DNA from: Rhodocyclaceae bacterium | Lineage (GTDB): Bacteria > Pseudomonadota > Gammaproteobacteria > Burkholderiales > Rhodocyclaceae | Direction: 5' to 3' | Length of the DNA stretch: 64,000 bases | Assembly: GCA_008080565.1 (NCBI GenBank) | Contig: VIKE01000028.1 | Location: forward strand, 1 to 64,000 | Shown here: positions 13,385 to 23,671 of the stretch, piece by piece | How positions within the stretch are numbered: the stretch's first letter is position 1 | Layout: every line of letters starts with the position of its first letter | Position numbers and translations under genes: made by a program | Notes under the pieces: generated by a model | Databases searched by the model: none | The model's input: the letters and a program-made list of their open reading frames with translations, nothing else | What the model was told of the DNA's origin: nothing

Positions 13385-14440
13385 AATCTGGTTCAGCTCG
13401 CCCCTGGCGTAGCGCTCGGCCATCTTTTCCAGCGGGATGACCTTGATCTGGCTGGCGCGGCCGGCGCAGCCGAAGGCTTCGAAGCGGGCGAGGCAGATTT
13501 TCTTGGCGGCTTCGCGGGCTGGCTTGAGGTAGTCGCGCGGGTCAAACTTGGACGGGTTTTCAAACAGGTAGCGACGGATGGCGCCGGTCATGGCGAGGCG
13601 GATGTCGGTGTCGATATTGACCTTGCGCACGCCGTGGGCGATGCCTTTGACAATTTCTTCGACCGGCACGCCGTAGGTTTCCTTCATGTCGCCGCCGAAT
13701 TCGCGGATTTCAGCCAGCAGTTCCTGCGGCACTGATGACGAGCCGTGCATGACCAGGTGGGTGTTGGGGATGCGGGCGTGGATTTCCTTGATGCGGTCGA
13801 TGGCGAGGATGTCGCCGGTCGGCTTCTTGGTGAATTTGTAGGCGCCGTGGCTGGTGCCGATGGCGATGGCCAGTGCGTCGCAGTTGGTCTGCTTGACGAA
13901 ATCGGCGGCCTGGTCGACGTCGGTGAGCAGCTGTTCGCGCGTCATGTGGCCGTCGGCGCCGTGGCCGTCTTCCTTGTCGCCCTTCATCGTTTCGAGCGAG
14001 CCGAGGACGCCGAGTTCGGCTTCAACCGAGACGCCGATGGCGTGCGACAGCTTGACCACTTCCTTGGAGACGGCGACGTTGTATTCGTAGGAGGCGACGG
14101 TCTTGCCGTCGGCTTCGAGCGAGCCGTCCATCATCACCGAGGTGAAGCCGGAGCGGATGGCGCCCATGCAGACGGCCGGGCTTTGCCCGTGGTCCTGGTG
14201 CATGACGATGGGTAGGTGCGGGTAGGCTTCAAGGGCGGCCAGGATCTGGTGGCGCAGGAAGGGTTCGCCGGCGTATTTGCGGGCGCCGGCCGAGGCCTGC
14301 ATGATGACCGGGGCGTCGATCTGGCTGGCTGCTTCGCAGATGGCCCAGACCTGCTCCATGTTGTTGACGTTGAAGGCGGGCAGACCGTAGCCGTTTTCGG
14401 CGGCGTGGTCGAGCAATTGGCGCATGGAGACGAGCGGCAT
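13376..14440 (-). CDS. fbaA: Class II fructose-bisphosphate aldolase (glycolytic copy)
   Basis: A 354-residue zinc aldolase. It has the same signature order as the Calvin copy: [46 protein letters not shown] and [10 protein letters not shown]. Similarity to the copy at 6774 is clear but divergence is spread over the whole length. It follows pyk on the same strand by 42 bases, with AGGAGTTCCC before the ATG. It probably serves glycolysis and gluconeogenesis. Its last codons run into repeat copy 4. Confidence 0.94.
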   Translation of the reverse strand: MPLVSMRQLLDHAAENGYGLPAFNVNNMEQVWAICEAASQIDAPVIMQASAGARKYAGEPFLRHQILAALEAYPHLPIVMHQDHGQSPAVCMGAIRSGFTSVMMDGSLEADGKTVASYEYNVAVSKEVVKLSHAIGVSVEAELGVLGSLETMKGDKEDGHGADGHMTREQLLTDVDQAADFVKQTNCDALAIAIGTSHGAYKFTKKPTGDILAIDRIKEIHARIPNTHLVMHGSSSVPQELLAEIREFGGDMKETYGVPVEEIVKGIAHGVRKVNIDTDIRLAMTGAIRRYLFENPSKFDPRDYLKPAREAAKKICLARFEAFGCAGRASQIKVIPLEKMAERYARGELNQIVK

Positions 14441-14482
14441 GGGAACTCCTGTTCGATTTCGTGTTTAGTTGATCTGAGTATT

Positions 14483-15916
14483 TTAAAGGATTTGATGTTC
14501 GCCAACGCGGACGATCTTGAGTGTATTGGTGCCGCCGGTGGTGCCGATGGGCTCGCCGATGGTCAGGGCGATGAGATCGCCTTTTTCTACGACACCGCGA
14601 TCGATCAGGAGTTGCTCGGCTTCGGCCAATAGCAGGTCGCGGTCGGTGTGCTGCTGCTTCATCGACAACGGACTGACGCCGCGGTAGAGGACCATGCGGC
14701 CGACCGATTCGGCATCCGGGGTCAGCGCGTAAATCGGCACGCCGCAGTTCAGGCGACTCATCCACAAGGCGGTGGAGCCGGACTGGGTGAGAGCGGCGAT
14801 GGCCTTGACCTTGAGGTGGTGCGCCGTCCAGATCGCAGCCATGGCAATCGACTGGTCGATGCGCGTGAACACGCGGTCGAGGAATTCACGGTCGAGGGTG
14901 ACTTCGGCCGAACGTTCGGCTTCGACGCAGATACGCGCCATCGATTCGACGACTTCGACCGGGTATTGGCCGGCCGCCGTTTCAGCCGACAGCATCACCG
15001 CATCGGTACCGTCGAGCACGGCGTTGGCGACATCGGACACTTCAGCCCGGGTCGGCACCGGCGAGGTGATCATCGATTCCATCATCTGCGTCGCGGTGAT
15101 GGTCAGCTTGTTCATGTCGCGCGCCATGCGGATCATTTTTTTCTGCAGGGCGGGGACTGTCGCATCGCCGACTTCGACGGCCAGGTCGCCACGGGCAACC
15201 ATGATGCCGTCCGAGGCGTCGAGGATTTCAGCCAGATTGGTAATGGCTTCGACGCGCTCGATCTTGGCGATGAGCACGGCGTTGCTGCCGGCAGCCCGCA
15301 ACAACTGGCGCGCCATGTACATGTCGGCGGCGCTTTTCGGGAAGGAGACGGCAACGAAATCGACACCGATCTGCGCCGCTGTCTTGATGTCGTCCATGTC
15401 CTTGGCGGTCAGCGCCGGCGCGGTCAGGCCGCCGCCTTGGCGATTGATGCCCTTGTTGTTCGACAACTCGCCGCCGACCAGCACGCGGGTATGGATTTCC
15501 TGGCCGCGGACGCCGGTGACTTCAAGTTTGAGCCGACCGTCGTCGAGCAGCAGGATGTCGCCGAGCACGACGTCCTTGGGCAAATCCTTGTAATCGAGGC
15601 CGACGCGCTCCTGATTGCCGAGCTTGCATTGCGCGTCGAGGATGAAGGCTGCGCCGACGACGAGGACGATCTTGTTGTTCTCGAACTTGCCGACGCGAAT
15701 CTTCGGCCCCTGCAGGTCGCCGAGGATCCCGATGGTCCGGCCGTACTTGGCCGCGGCAGCACGAATGCCGTCGGCGCGCGCCTTGTGGTCTTCGGCCGTG
15801 CCGTGTGAAAAATTCATCCGGACGACGTCGATACCTGCCTGGACCATGCGCTCCAGCACCTCGGTCGAGGAGGAGGCGGGGCCCAGCGTGGCAACGATCT
15901 TGGTGTGACGTGACAT
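14483..15916 (-). CDS. pyk: Pyruvate kinase
   Basis: Converts phosphoenolpyruvate and ADP to pyruvate and ATP. The 477-residue protein begins TKIVATLGPASSS. It has MNFSHG, the active-site region LIAKIERVEA, DGIMVARGDLAVEVG and ATQMMESM, then a C-terminal allosteric domain ending near DLIALTIGEPIGTTGGTN. The start at 15916 follows GGATGGAGAAG; the upstream ATG at 15991 lies in the repeat/hairpin region and is rejected. It lies between pgk and fba in one minus-strand unit. Repeat copy 5 forms part of its leader. Confidence 0.94.
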   Translation of the reverse strand: MSRHTKIVATLGPASSSTEVLERMVQAGIDVVRMNFSHGTAEDHKARADGIRAAAAKYGRTIGILGDLQGPKIRVGKFENNKIVLVVGAAFILDAQCKLGNQERVGLDYKDLPKDVVLGDILLLDDGRLKLEVTGVRGQEIHTRVLVGGELSNNKGINRQGGGLTAPALTAKDMDDIKTAAQIGVDFVAVSFPKSAADMYMARQLLRAAGSNAVLIAKIERVEAITNLAEILDASDGIMVARGDLAVEVGDATVPALQKKMIRMARDMNKLTITATQMMESMITSPVPTRAEVSDVANAVLDGTDAVMLSAETAAGQYPVEVVESMARICVEAERSAEVTLDREFLDRVFTRIDQSIAMAAIWTAHHLKVKAIAALTQSGSTALWMSRLNCGVPIYALTPDAESVGRMVLYRGVSPLSMKQQHTDRDLLLAEAEQLLIDRGVVEKGDLIALTIGEPIGTTGGTNTLKIVRVGEHQIL

Positions 15917-15937
15917 GTCTTCTCCATCCCTTTTGTT

Positions 15938-15974
15938 ATTTGAATTTTGGCGTTTATTTCCGGTTGACCGTAGC
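15938..15974 (-). repeat. Dispersed repeat, copy 5, in the pyk leader
   Basis: Read on the minus strand: GCTACGGTCAACCGGAAAT, ending TCAAAT 21 bases before the pyk start. An inverted copy of its first 12 bases lies 3 bases away (15978-15989). Confidence 0.75.
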
Positions 15975-15989
15975 AATGCTACGGTCAAC
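15963..15989 (-). promoter_or_regulatory. Perfect 12-bp hairpin between pgk and pyk
   Basis: GTTGACCGTAGC (15963-15974) and GCTACGGTCAAC (15978-15989) are exact inverted copies with a 3-base loop. It lies 11 bases after the pgk stop and has no T-run. It could be an mRNA processing or stabilising element, a weak attenuator, or just two facing copies of the dispersed repeat. Confidence 0.6.
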
Positions 15990-16000
15990 ACCTTGCAGCA

Positions 16001-17185
<1,185 letters not shown>

Positions 17186-17204
17186 GGAGATCTCCTGATT
17201 TGGC

Positions 17205-18239
17205 TTAAGTAATGGATTCTTGCGTCCAGTGTTGTGACCAGTAGTCGGCCACTTCGAGCATGCGGTTGGCGAAGCCCCATTCGTTGTCGAACCAGACGAA
17301 GAGGTTCACCAGATGTGTCCCGGCGGTGCGTGTCTGGCTGCCGTCGACAATGGCCGAATGGGGGTCGTGATTGAAATCGATCGAGGCATGTGCTGCCTCG
17401 GAATAGGCGACCAGCTTTTTGAGCGGGCCGCGCGCCGCATCGGCGAGCAGGGCGTTGATGCTGTGCGCCGAAACCGGGCGCTGGGTGCTGATCGTCAGGT
17501 CGATGGCCGAGACATTGAGGGTCGGTACGCGGATCGCCTTGGCCTGCACCTTGCCGGTCAACTGTGGCAACAGACGCTCGATGCCGCGGGCCAGCCCGGT
17601 CGACACCGGGATGATCGATTGCATGGCCGAACGTGTCCGGCGCAGGTCGTCATGGTGATAGCCGTCGATCAGCGGCTGGTCGTTCATGACCGAATGCAGC
17701 GTGGTGAGCAAGGCCTGATCGACGCCGACTTCGCGGTCGAGCAGGTCGAGGATCGGAACGATGGCGTTGGTCGTGCACGAGGCGGCCGAGACGAGACGTT
17801 CTGCCCCGGTCAGCGTGTGCTGGTTGATGCCGGCGACGATGGTTGCGTCGACGTCCTCAGCGCTGGCGCCGGGGTGCGAAAGGAGCAGGCGCGGGCAGCC
17901 GGCATTGATGAATTTGGCCAAATTTTCCCGTTGACCGTAGGAACCGGAACATTCGACGACGAGCTCGATGTCGCGCCAGTCGACGGCCTCCGGCGTGCGG
18001 GCGTGGCTGATGCGGATCGGCCGGCCGTCGATCAGCAGTTGCCCGTCGGCAACGTCGACGCTGCCGGGAAACCGGCCGTGCGTTGAGTCGAAACGCGTCA
18101 GGTAGGCCATGCTCTCCAGATTGGCCGGCTCATTGATGGCGACCACCTGGAGATCGTGGGCGACGCTGGATTCCTGTAGCGCGCGCAGAAAGCAGCGACC
18201 GATACGGCCATAACCGTTGATGGCAAGACGCAGTGGCAT
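17205..18239 (-). CDS. epd: Erythrose-4-phosphate dehydrogenase (Epd-like GAPDH paralogue)
   Basis: GAPDH-fold protein of 344 residues with GYGRIGR (9-15) and the catalytic Cys in SAASCTTNA. Segments typical of Epd rather than GapA are SHPG after the Rossmann domain, [20 protein letters not shown] and [15 protein letters not shown]. Epd oxidises erythrose-4-phosphate to 4-phosphoerythronate for pyridoxal phosphate synthesis, and its position before pgk supports this. Bases 17908-17942, encoding the [10 protein letters not shown] stretch, closely resemble the dispersed repeat. Substrate preference is inferred from family and context. Confidence 0.85.
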   Translation of the reverse strand: MPLRLAINGYGRIGRCFLRALQESSVAHDLQVVAINEPANLESMAYLTRFDSTHGRFPGSVDVADGQLLIDGRPIRISHARTPEAVDWRDIELVVECSGSYGQRENLAKFINAGCPRLLLSHPGASAEDVDATIVAGINQHTLTGAERLVSAASCTTNAIVPILDLLDREVGVDQALLTTLHSVMNDQPLIDGYHHDDLRRTRSAMQSIIPVSTGLARGIERLLPQLTGKVQAKAIRVPTLNVSAIDLTISTQRPVSAHSINALLADAARGPLKKLVAYSEAAHASIDFNHDPHSAIVDGSQTRTAGTHLVNLFVWFDNEWGFANRMLEVADYWSQHWTQESIT

Positions 18240-18266
18240 GAAGTGTCGGTCGCGGTCCGTGAAAGT

Positions 18267-18683
18267 TTATTTCGGCAGTTCGCCGGTGGCGTTGGCGTCG
18301 TACTCGATGTAGACCAGGCCGAGAATTTTCTGCATGCCGCAGCGGCCCCAGAAACCACCGTCGGCCCCATAAAAATCGAGCTTGCCCATGCCCTTGAAGA
18401 AGGCTTCGGTGCGCGCCCGGTCATCACCGAAGTAGAACGGAATGCGATGCTTGCCGGTACAGAAATCATGCTGGTTGGTCGGCTTGCCGACAATGGCGAT
18501 GACTTCTTCGTAGCTCATGCCGATCTTCAGCTTGCCGAACGGCGAGTCGGCCGGCGGATTGCCGACGATCACCGCTTCAGCGGCCTCTTCTTTCTTGGCC
18601 GGTTCATCGGCCGCAAAGGCAGTCGTGGTCAAGAACAGCGCGGCGATGGCGGCCAGGAAGGTAATACGGTGCGTATGGTGCAT
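18267..18683 (-). CDS. Secreted protein with SmpA/OmlA-like repeat motif
   Basis: A 138-residue protein. A signal peptide (about 1-24, ending FAADEP) is followed by an acidic linker and a domain beginning KLKIGMSYEEVIAIVGKP, like the LxxGMxxxxVxxxxGxP motif of SmpA/OmlA-type domains. IPFYFGDD and a C-terminal aromatic segment follow. The same pattern (KLQIGMHQSEVERILG, then IPFYFGGD) occurs in the lipoprotein at 21929-22582, so the two are paralogous over this domain. The start at 18683 follows GGAGGAATC. It lies between gapA and epd, probably co-transcribed with epd (27 bases). The function is unknown. Confidence 0.65.
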   Translation of the reverse strand: MHHTHRITFLAAIAALFLTTTAFAADEPAKKEEAAEAVIVGNPPADSPFGKLKIGMSYEEVIAIVGKPTNQHDFCTGKHRIPFYFGDDRARTEAFFKGMGKLDFYGADGGFWGRCGMQKILGLVYIEYDANATGELPK

Positions 18684-18721
18684 CTTGATTCCTCCAGAGG
18701 TCTTGCGGTCGGGGGTGAAAC

Positions 18722-18745
18722 AAAAGGGGCCTTGCGGCCCCTTTT
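18722..18745 (-). terminator. Terminator after gapA
   Basis: AAAAGGGGCC (18722-18731) and GGCCCCTTTT (18736-18745) form a ten-pair stem with a 4-base loop. On the minus strand it ends in TTTTG, 15 bases after the gapA stop. Confidence 0.8.
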
Positions 18746-18759
18746 CTGAAACAAACAGC

Positions 18760-19788
18760 TTACTTGGCGGCCATCCAGGCGCGGGCGGCGTCGAGCATGC
18801 GGCAGGAGTAACCCCACTCGTTGTCGTACCAGGCCAGCACCTTGACCAGCGTGCTGCCGTCTTCGCCCTGAATGACGCGGGTCTGCGTCGCATCGAAGGT
18901 CGAAGAAACGGTGGTGTGGTTGAAGTCGGAGGAGACCAGCGGCTCGTTATTGACGTCCATCACACCCTTGAGCGGGCCGTTGGCGGCGGCGGTCATCAAG
19001 GCGTTGATTTCTTCCTTGGTGGTGTTGCGGCCGGCCGTGAAGGTCAGGTCGACCAGTGAGACGTTGATGGTCGGTACGCGTAGCGCGAAACCATCGACCT
19101 TGCCCTTGAGTTCCGGCAGCACCAGGCCGACGGCCTTGGCGGCGCCGGTCTTGGTCGGGATGATGTTGGCGGCAGCAGCGCGGGCGCGGCGCAGGTCCTT
19201 GTGGCGGACGTCGACGGTGACCTGGTCGTTGGTGTAGGCGTGGATGGTGGTCATCAGGCCCTGTTTGATGCCAATGCTGTCGGACAGGATCTTGGCAACC
19301 GGAGCGAGGCAGTTGGTCGTGCACGAAGCGTTGGAAACAACGGTCATGTCGGACTTGAACAGGCCTTCATTGACGCCATAGACGATGGTTGCATCGACGT
19401 CGTCACCACCCGGGGCGGAGATCAGCACGCGCTTGGCGCCCTGTTCGAGCAGCGGCTGGGCCTTGGCCTTGGAGGTGTAGGCACCGGTGCATTCGAGAAC
19501 GATATCAACGCCGTGGTCGGCCCAGTTGATGTCCTTCGGGTTCTTGGTCGAGTAGAAGGCGATCTTCTTGCCATCGATGATGATGCAGTTTTCACCTTCG
19601 GTTTCGACGGAGGTGCGGAAACGGCCATGTGTGGTGTCGTACTTGAGCAGGTGCGAGTTGGTCGCCAGATCGCCAGCAGCATTGATGGCGACGACGTCGA
19701 ATTCATTTTGCAGACCCTGCTCGTAAATGGCGCGCAGTGTGCAGCGACCGATACGACCAAAACCGTTGATTGCAACCTTGATAGCCAT
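18760..19788 (-). CDS. gapA: Glyceraldehyde-3-phosphate dehydrogenase
   Basis: Phosphorylating GAPDH of 342 residues, complete. It has the Rossmann motif GFGRIGR (9-15), SAPGGDDVD, the catalytic Cys in [10 protein letters not shown], the active-site His in [25 protein letters not shown] and WYDNEWGYS. The start is preceded by AAAGGGAGTTAGT. This is the only intact gapA in the window; the Calvin-operon copy at 5808 lacks the Rossmann motif. It follows tkt by 24 bases on the same strand and ends at a strong terminator, so tkt-gapA form a unit. Confidence 0.95.
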   Translation of the reverse strand: MAIKVAINGFGRIGRCTLRAIYEQGLQNEFDVVAINAAGDLATNSHLLKYDTTHGRFRTSVETEGENCIIIDGKKIAFYSTKNPKDINWADHGVDIVLECTGAYTSKAKAQPLLEQGAKRVLISAPGGDDVDATIVYGVNEGLFKSDMTVVSNASCTTNCLAPVAKILSDSIGIKQGLMTTIHAYTNDQVTVDVRHKDLRRARAAAANIIPTKTGAAKAVGLVLPELKGKVDGFALRVPTINVSLVDLTFTAGRNTTKEEINALMTAAANGPLKGVMDVNNEPLVSSDFNHTTVSSTFDATQTRVIQGEDGSTLVKVLAWYDNEWGYSCRMLDAARAWMAAK

Positions 19789-19812
19789 GAAACTAACTCC
19801 CTTTTTTAAAAA

Positions 19813-21819
19813 TCAGGACAACAGCGCCTTGGCCGTCTTGACGACGTTGGCGACGGTGAAACCGAACATGTCGAACAACTGGCCGGCCGGAGCGGACTCG
19901 CCGAAGCGGTCGATGCCGATCACGGCGCCATGCAGGCCGACGTACTTGCGCCAGAAGTCCGGGTGAGCGGCTTCGATGGCGATGCGTTTCTTGCAGCCGC
20001 CGAGAACGGAGGCTTTGTATTCGGCGCTCTGGCGGTCGAAAACGTTGGTGCAGGGCATCGAGACGACGCGCGTCTTGATACCTTCGTTGGCCAGTGCGGC
20101 CTGAGCGTCGAGCGCCAGCTTGATTTCGGAACCGGTGGCAATCAGCGTGAGCAGCGCTTCGCCATCGGCTTCGGACAGCACGTAACCGCCCTTGGCGATG
20201 TCAGCGTCGGCAACCTTTTGCGTCACGGTTGGTAGATTCTGGCGCGACAGGGCGAGGATGCTCGGGCCGTCCTTGCGCTCGACCGACGCGGTCCAGGCAA
20301 TGGCGGTTTCGGTCGCATCGGCCGGACGCCAGACATCCAGATTCGGGATGATTCGCATCGACGGGATGTGTTCGACCGGCTGGTGTGTCGGGCCATCTTC
20401 GCCAAGGCCGATGGAGTCATGGGTATAAACCATGATTTGGCGCTGCTTCATGAGCGCCGCCATGCGGATGGCGTTGCGGGCGTAATCCGAGAAGACCAGG
20501 AACGTCGCCGTGTAAGGCACCAGACCGCCGTGCAGGGCGAGGCCGTTGGCGATGGCCGTCATGCCGAATTCACGGACGCCGTAGTAGCAGTAGTTGCCGC
20601 CTTCGGTGCGGGTGACGCCCTTGCTGCCCTTGACGAAGGTCAGGTTGGAACCGGCCAGGTCGGCCGAGCCGCCGAAGATTTCCGGCACGGCCGGGACCAG
20701 CGCGGCGATGGCGTTCTGCGAAGCCTTGCGGGTGGCGATATTCTCGGCCTTGTCGCGGCAGGTGGCGAGGTAGGCCGCCTTGGTCGCTTCCCAGTTGGCC
20801 GGCAGTTCGCCCTTGATGACGCGCCGTTCAAACTCGGCGGCTTCGGCCGGGAAGGCGGCCTGGTAGGCCTTGAAGCGGTTGCTCCAGTTTTCTTCGAAGA
20901 TGGCGCCACGCGGCTTGCCATTCCAGGCAGCGTAGATGTCATCCGGAATCTCGAAAACCGGGTGATTCCAGCCGATATAGGCGCGGGCCGCGGCAATTTC
21001 ATCCTTGCCGAGCGGCGCCCCATGGCAGTCGTGCGATCCCTGTTTGTTGGGCGAACCGGCGCCGATGGTCGTCTTGCAGCAGATCAGGCTCGGCTTGTCG
21101 GTGACCGCCTTGGCGGCGAGCAGGGCGCGCTCGATGGCATCGGAGTCATGGCCATTAACATCGGCGATGACATGCCAGCCATAGGCTTCGAAACGCTTCG
21201 GGGTGTCATCGGTAAACCATCCTTCGACGTGGCCGTCGATCGAGATGCCATTGTCGTCCCAGAAGGCGATCAGCTTGCCGAGGCCGAGAGTGCCGGCCAG
21301 CGAGCAGGCTTCGTGCGAAACGCCTTCCATCAGGCAGCCATCGCCGAGGAAGGTGTAGGTGTGGTGATTGACGATTTCGTGGCCGGGCTTGTTGAACTCG
21401 GCAGCCAGCACCTTTTCGGCCAGCGCGAAGCCGACGGCATTGGTGATGCCTTGGCCGAGCGGGCCGGTGGTCGTTTCGATGCCGGCGGTGTAGCCAAACT
21501 CGGGGTGGCCCGGAGTCTTGGCGTGCAGTTGGCGGAAATTCTTGAGGTCGTCAATCGACAGATCGTAGCCGGTCAAATGCAGCAGCGCATAAAGCAGCAT
21601 CGACCCGTGGCCATTCGACAGCACGAAGCGGTCGCGGTCGGGCCAGTGCGGGTTGCTCGGGTTGTGACGCAGGTGGCGACGCCAGAGAACTTCGGCGATT
21701 TCCGCCATGCCCATCGGGGCGCCCGGATGGCCGGAATTGGCCTGCTGGACTGCGTCCATGGCCAAGGCGCGGATAGCGCCGGTCAAGGGAGAAAACTTGG
21801 GGAGATTGCTGACGCTCAT
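19813..21819 (-). CDS. tkt: Transketolase (second copy)
   Basis: A 668-residue ThDP enzyme. It has the [18 protein letters not shown] block near residue 28, [19 protein letters not shown] with the Mg/ThDP site, [25 protein letters not shown] and [15 protein letters not shown]. Its middle linker differs from the Calvin copy at 3647 and contains no repeat-like sequence. It is first in a tkt-gapA unit. This copy probably serves the non-oxidative pentose phosphate route. Confidence 0.94.
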   Translation of the reverse strand: MSVSNLPKFSPLTGAIRALAMDAVQQANSGHPGAPMGMAEIAEVLWRRHLRHNPSNPHWPDRDRFVLSNGHGSMLLYALLHLTGYDLSIDDLKNFRQLHAKTPGHPEFGYTAGIETTTGPLGQGITNAVGFALAEKVLAAEFNKPGHEIVNHHTYTFLGDGCLMEGVSHEACSLAGTLGLGKLIAFWDDNGISIDGHVEGWFTDDTPKRFEAYGWHVIADVNGHDSDAIERALLAAKAVTDKPSLICCKTTIGAGSPNKQGSHDCHGAPLGKDEIAAARAYIGWNHPVFEIPDDIYAAWNGKPRGAIFEENWSNRFKAYQAAFPAEAAEFERRVIKGELPANWEATKAAYLATCRDKAENIATRKASQNAIAALVPAVPEIFGGSADLAGSNLTFVKGSKGVTRTEGGNYCYYGVREFGMTAIANGLALHGGLVPYTATFLVFSDYARNAIRMAALMKQRQIMVYTHDSIGLGEDGPTHQPVEHIPSMRIIPNLDVWRPADATETAIAWTASVERKDGPSILALSRQNLPTVTQKVADADIAKGGYVLSEADGEALLTLIATGSEIKLALDAQAALANEGIKTRVVSMPCTNVFDRQSAEYKASVLGGCKKRIAIEAAHPDFWRKYVGLHGAVIGIDRFGESAPAGQLFDMFGFTVANVVKTAKALLS

Positions 21820-21895
21820 GATCCGGAAATCCAGCCTGCTTAAAAGCTGAAATTATCCGGGAAAACCCTCTTTTTGGGTAGGGCAGAAGGCCAAT

Positions 21896-21919
21896 AAGGC
21901 AGGCTTTTGGGCCTGCCTT
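21896..21919 (-). terminator. Terminator after the lipoprotein gene
   Basis: AAGGCAGGC (21896-21904) and GCCTGCCTT (21911-21919) form a nine-pair stem with a 6-base loop. It sits between the stop of the lipoprotein gene at 21929 and the start of tkt, so tkt needs its own promoter. Confidence 0.65.
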
Positions 21920-21928
21920 TGATCAGTA

Positions 21929-22582
21929 TTACTGAATCTTGGGATCAAAATTAATCATCATCAGGATGCCCTGGCCGCCACCAAAGCTGCCACCGGTATA
22001 GGCAACGCTACCCTGGCTGGCATAGACCGCTTCGTAGCGATGGCTGTCTCCGCCAAAGTAGAAAGGAATCCACGCTTTGGCCGTGACGTAGGCGCGAATG
22101 TTCGAGGTCACGCCCAGGATGCGCTCGACTTCGGACTGATGCATGCCAATCTGCAACTTTGCCCACTTGCTGCCTGGGGGAATGCTGCCGTAAATCTCAC
22201 CGTCGAAAGTGCCGTCCTTTGATTTCACGACGCAAGGGTTGCAGGCCTTGCCAGTGGCGCTGCCGGCGACCGGTGTGGCGGCCGGCTCCGGCTTTGTTGG
22301 TTCGGCTGCCTTGGGGCTTGCCGTGGTCTTTGGCTTGGCCGGCTCGCAATCGACCGGTGGTGCTTCGGCTTGCTTGGTGTTCTTCTTGGCCGTCTTCTTG
22401 GTGCTCTTTTTCTTGGTCGCCGGCTCCGGCGCACATTCCGGCTTGGCGGCGACCGGGGCGGGCGCTGGTGCCGCTGCAGCCTGAGGCGGGGGCGCCGCCT
22501 CTTCCGGTTTGGACTCGTTGCTCTTGCAGCCGGCCAGAATGGTGCCGACCACCAAGAGTAGTGCAACGCTCAGTTTATTCAT
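21929..22582 (-). CDS. Lipoprotein with Pro/Ala/Lys-rich linker and SmpA/OmlA-like domain
   Basis: A 217-residue protein with a lipobox VGTILAGC (Cys 19), so probably lipid-anchored. Residues 20-115 are a low-complexity Pro/Ala/Glu/Lys-rich linker with KKKSTKKTAKK and two Cys pairs. The C-terminal domain (about 130-215) carries KLQIGMHQSEVERILG and IPFYFGGD. It is related to the secreted protein at 18267-18683. It lies between fbp and tkt, 42 bases after fbp, and is followed by a terminator, suggesting an fbp-lipoprotein unit. The function is unknown; possible roles are peptidoglycan binding or outer-membrane assembly. Confidence 0.65.
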   Translation of the reverse strand: MNKLSVALLLVVGTILAGCKSNESKPEEAAPPPQAAAAPAPAPVAAKPECAPEPATKKKSTKKTAKKNTKQAEAPPVDCEPAKPKTTASPKAAEPTKPEPAATPVAGSATGKACNPCVVKSKDGTFDGEIYGSIPPGSKWAKLQIGMHQSEVERILGVTSNIRAYVTAKAWIPFYFGGDSHRYEAVYASQGSVAYTGGSFGGGQGILMMINFDPKIQ

Positions 22583-22624
22583 CGCTTTGTCCTGTGACTG
22601 TGTCGAATGGGTGAATGTAGCAGG

Positions 22625-23638
22625 TCAGCCGCAGTGATAGCCAGTGACGCGGTCGACTTCGTTTTTCGACCCGAGGATGACCGGCACGCGTTGATGCAGT
22701 TTCTCCGGCTGGATGTCGAGAATGCGCTGGCGGCCGGTGGTCGCGGCACCGCCGGCCTGCTCGATCAGCATGGCCATCGGGTTGGCTTCGTACATCAGGC
22801 GCAGCTTGCCGCCCTGGCCCTTGAGTTTGCTGTCCACCGGGTACATGAAGATGCCGCCGCGCGTCATGATGCGATGCACATCGGCGACCATCGAGGCGAC
22901 CCAGCGCATGTTGTAATCCTTGCCGAGAGGTCCTTCCTTGCCGGCCTGCATTTCGCTGACGTAGCGCTGGACCGGGGCTTCCCAGAAACGCTGATTGGCC
23001 ATGTTGATGGCAAATTCCTTGGTGTCGGCGGGAATCTGCACGTTTTCCTGGGTCAGGATGAACTGACCCAGCTCGCGGTCGAGGGTGAACACGACGACGC
23101 CGTCGCCGACGGTCAGGACGAGCAACGTGGTCGGTCCGTAAACCGCGTAGCCTGCGGCAACCTGTGCCGTTCCCGGCTGCAGGAAGGCGGCTTCGGCCGC
23201 TTCGGAGGTCGACAGGTCGGCGCCTTCGGGGCATTTGAGGACCGAGAAAATGGTGCCGATCGAGACATTGACGTCGATATTCGAAGAGCCGTCGAGCGGG
23301 TCGAAGGTCAGCAGGTATTCGCCTTGCGGATAGCGGTTGGGGACCAGGTGCGGCAGGTCCATTTCTTCGGAGGCCATGGCGGCGAGGTGGCCGCCCCATT
23401 CGTTGGCGTCGAGAAGGATGTCGTTGGACAGGACGTCGAGCTTTTTCTGGGCTTCGCCCTGCACGTTGTCACTGCCCGCTTCGCCGAGTACGCCGCCGAG
23501 GCCGCCCTTGCCGATGGCAACGGAAATGACGTGACAGGCCCGCGAGACGATTTCGATCAGGAACTTGAGGTCGCCGGTAATGACGCCCTTGTTGCGTTGC
23601 TCTTCGGTGAGATAACGTGCCAGCGTGCGCTGTGCCAT
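22625..23638 (-). CDS. fbp: Class I fructose-1,6-bisphosphatase (second copy)
   Basis: A 337-residue FBPase with [40 protein letters not shown] and [22 protein letters not shown]. Compared with the Calvin copy at 1652 it has an extra segment after the metal site (about residues 150-165, acidic and Ala-rich). It also resembles the standard proteobacterial gluconeogenic enzyme more closely. It lies 33 bases after the PAS-GGDEF-EAL gene on the same strand, an unusual neighbour. Confidence 0.93.
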   Translation of the reverse strand: MAQRTLARYLTEEQRNKGVITGDLKFLIEIVSRACHVISVAIGKGGLGGVLGEAGSDNVQGEAQKKLDVLSNDILLDANEWGGHLAAMASEEMDLPHLVPNRYPQGEYLLTFDPLDGSSNIDVNVSIGTIFSVLKCPEGADLSTSEAAEAAFLQPGTAQVAAGYAVYGPTTLLVLTVGDGVVVFTLDRELGQFILTQENVQIPADTKEFAINMANQRFWEAPVQRYVSEMQAGKEGPLGKDYNMRWVASMVADVHRIMTRGGIFMYPVDSKLKGQGGKLRLMYEANPMAMLIEQAGGAATTGRQRILDIQPEKLHQRVPVILGSKNEVDRVTGYHCG

Positions 23639-23671
23639 GAGAACCCCTGCTTCAATGACAAAAGCGCAATT

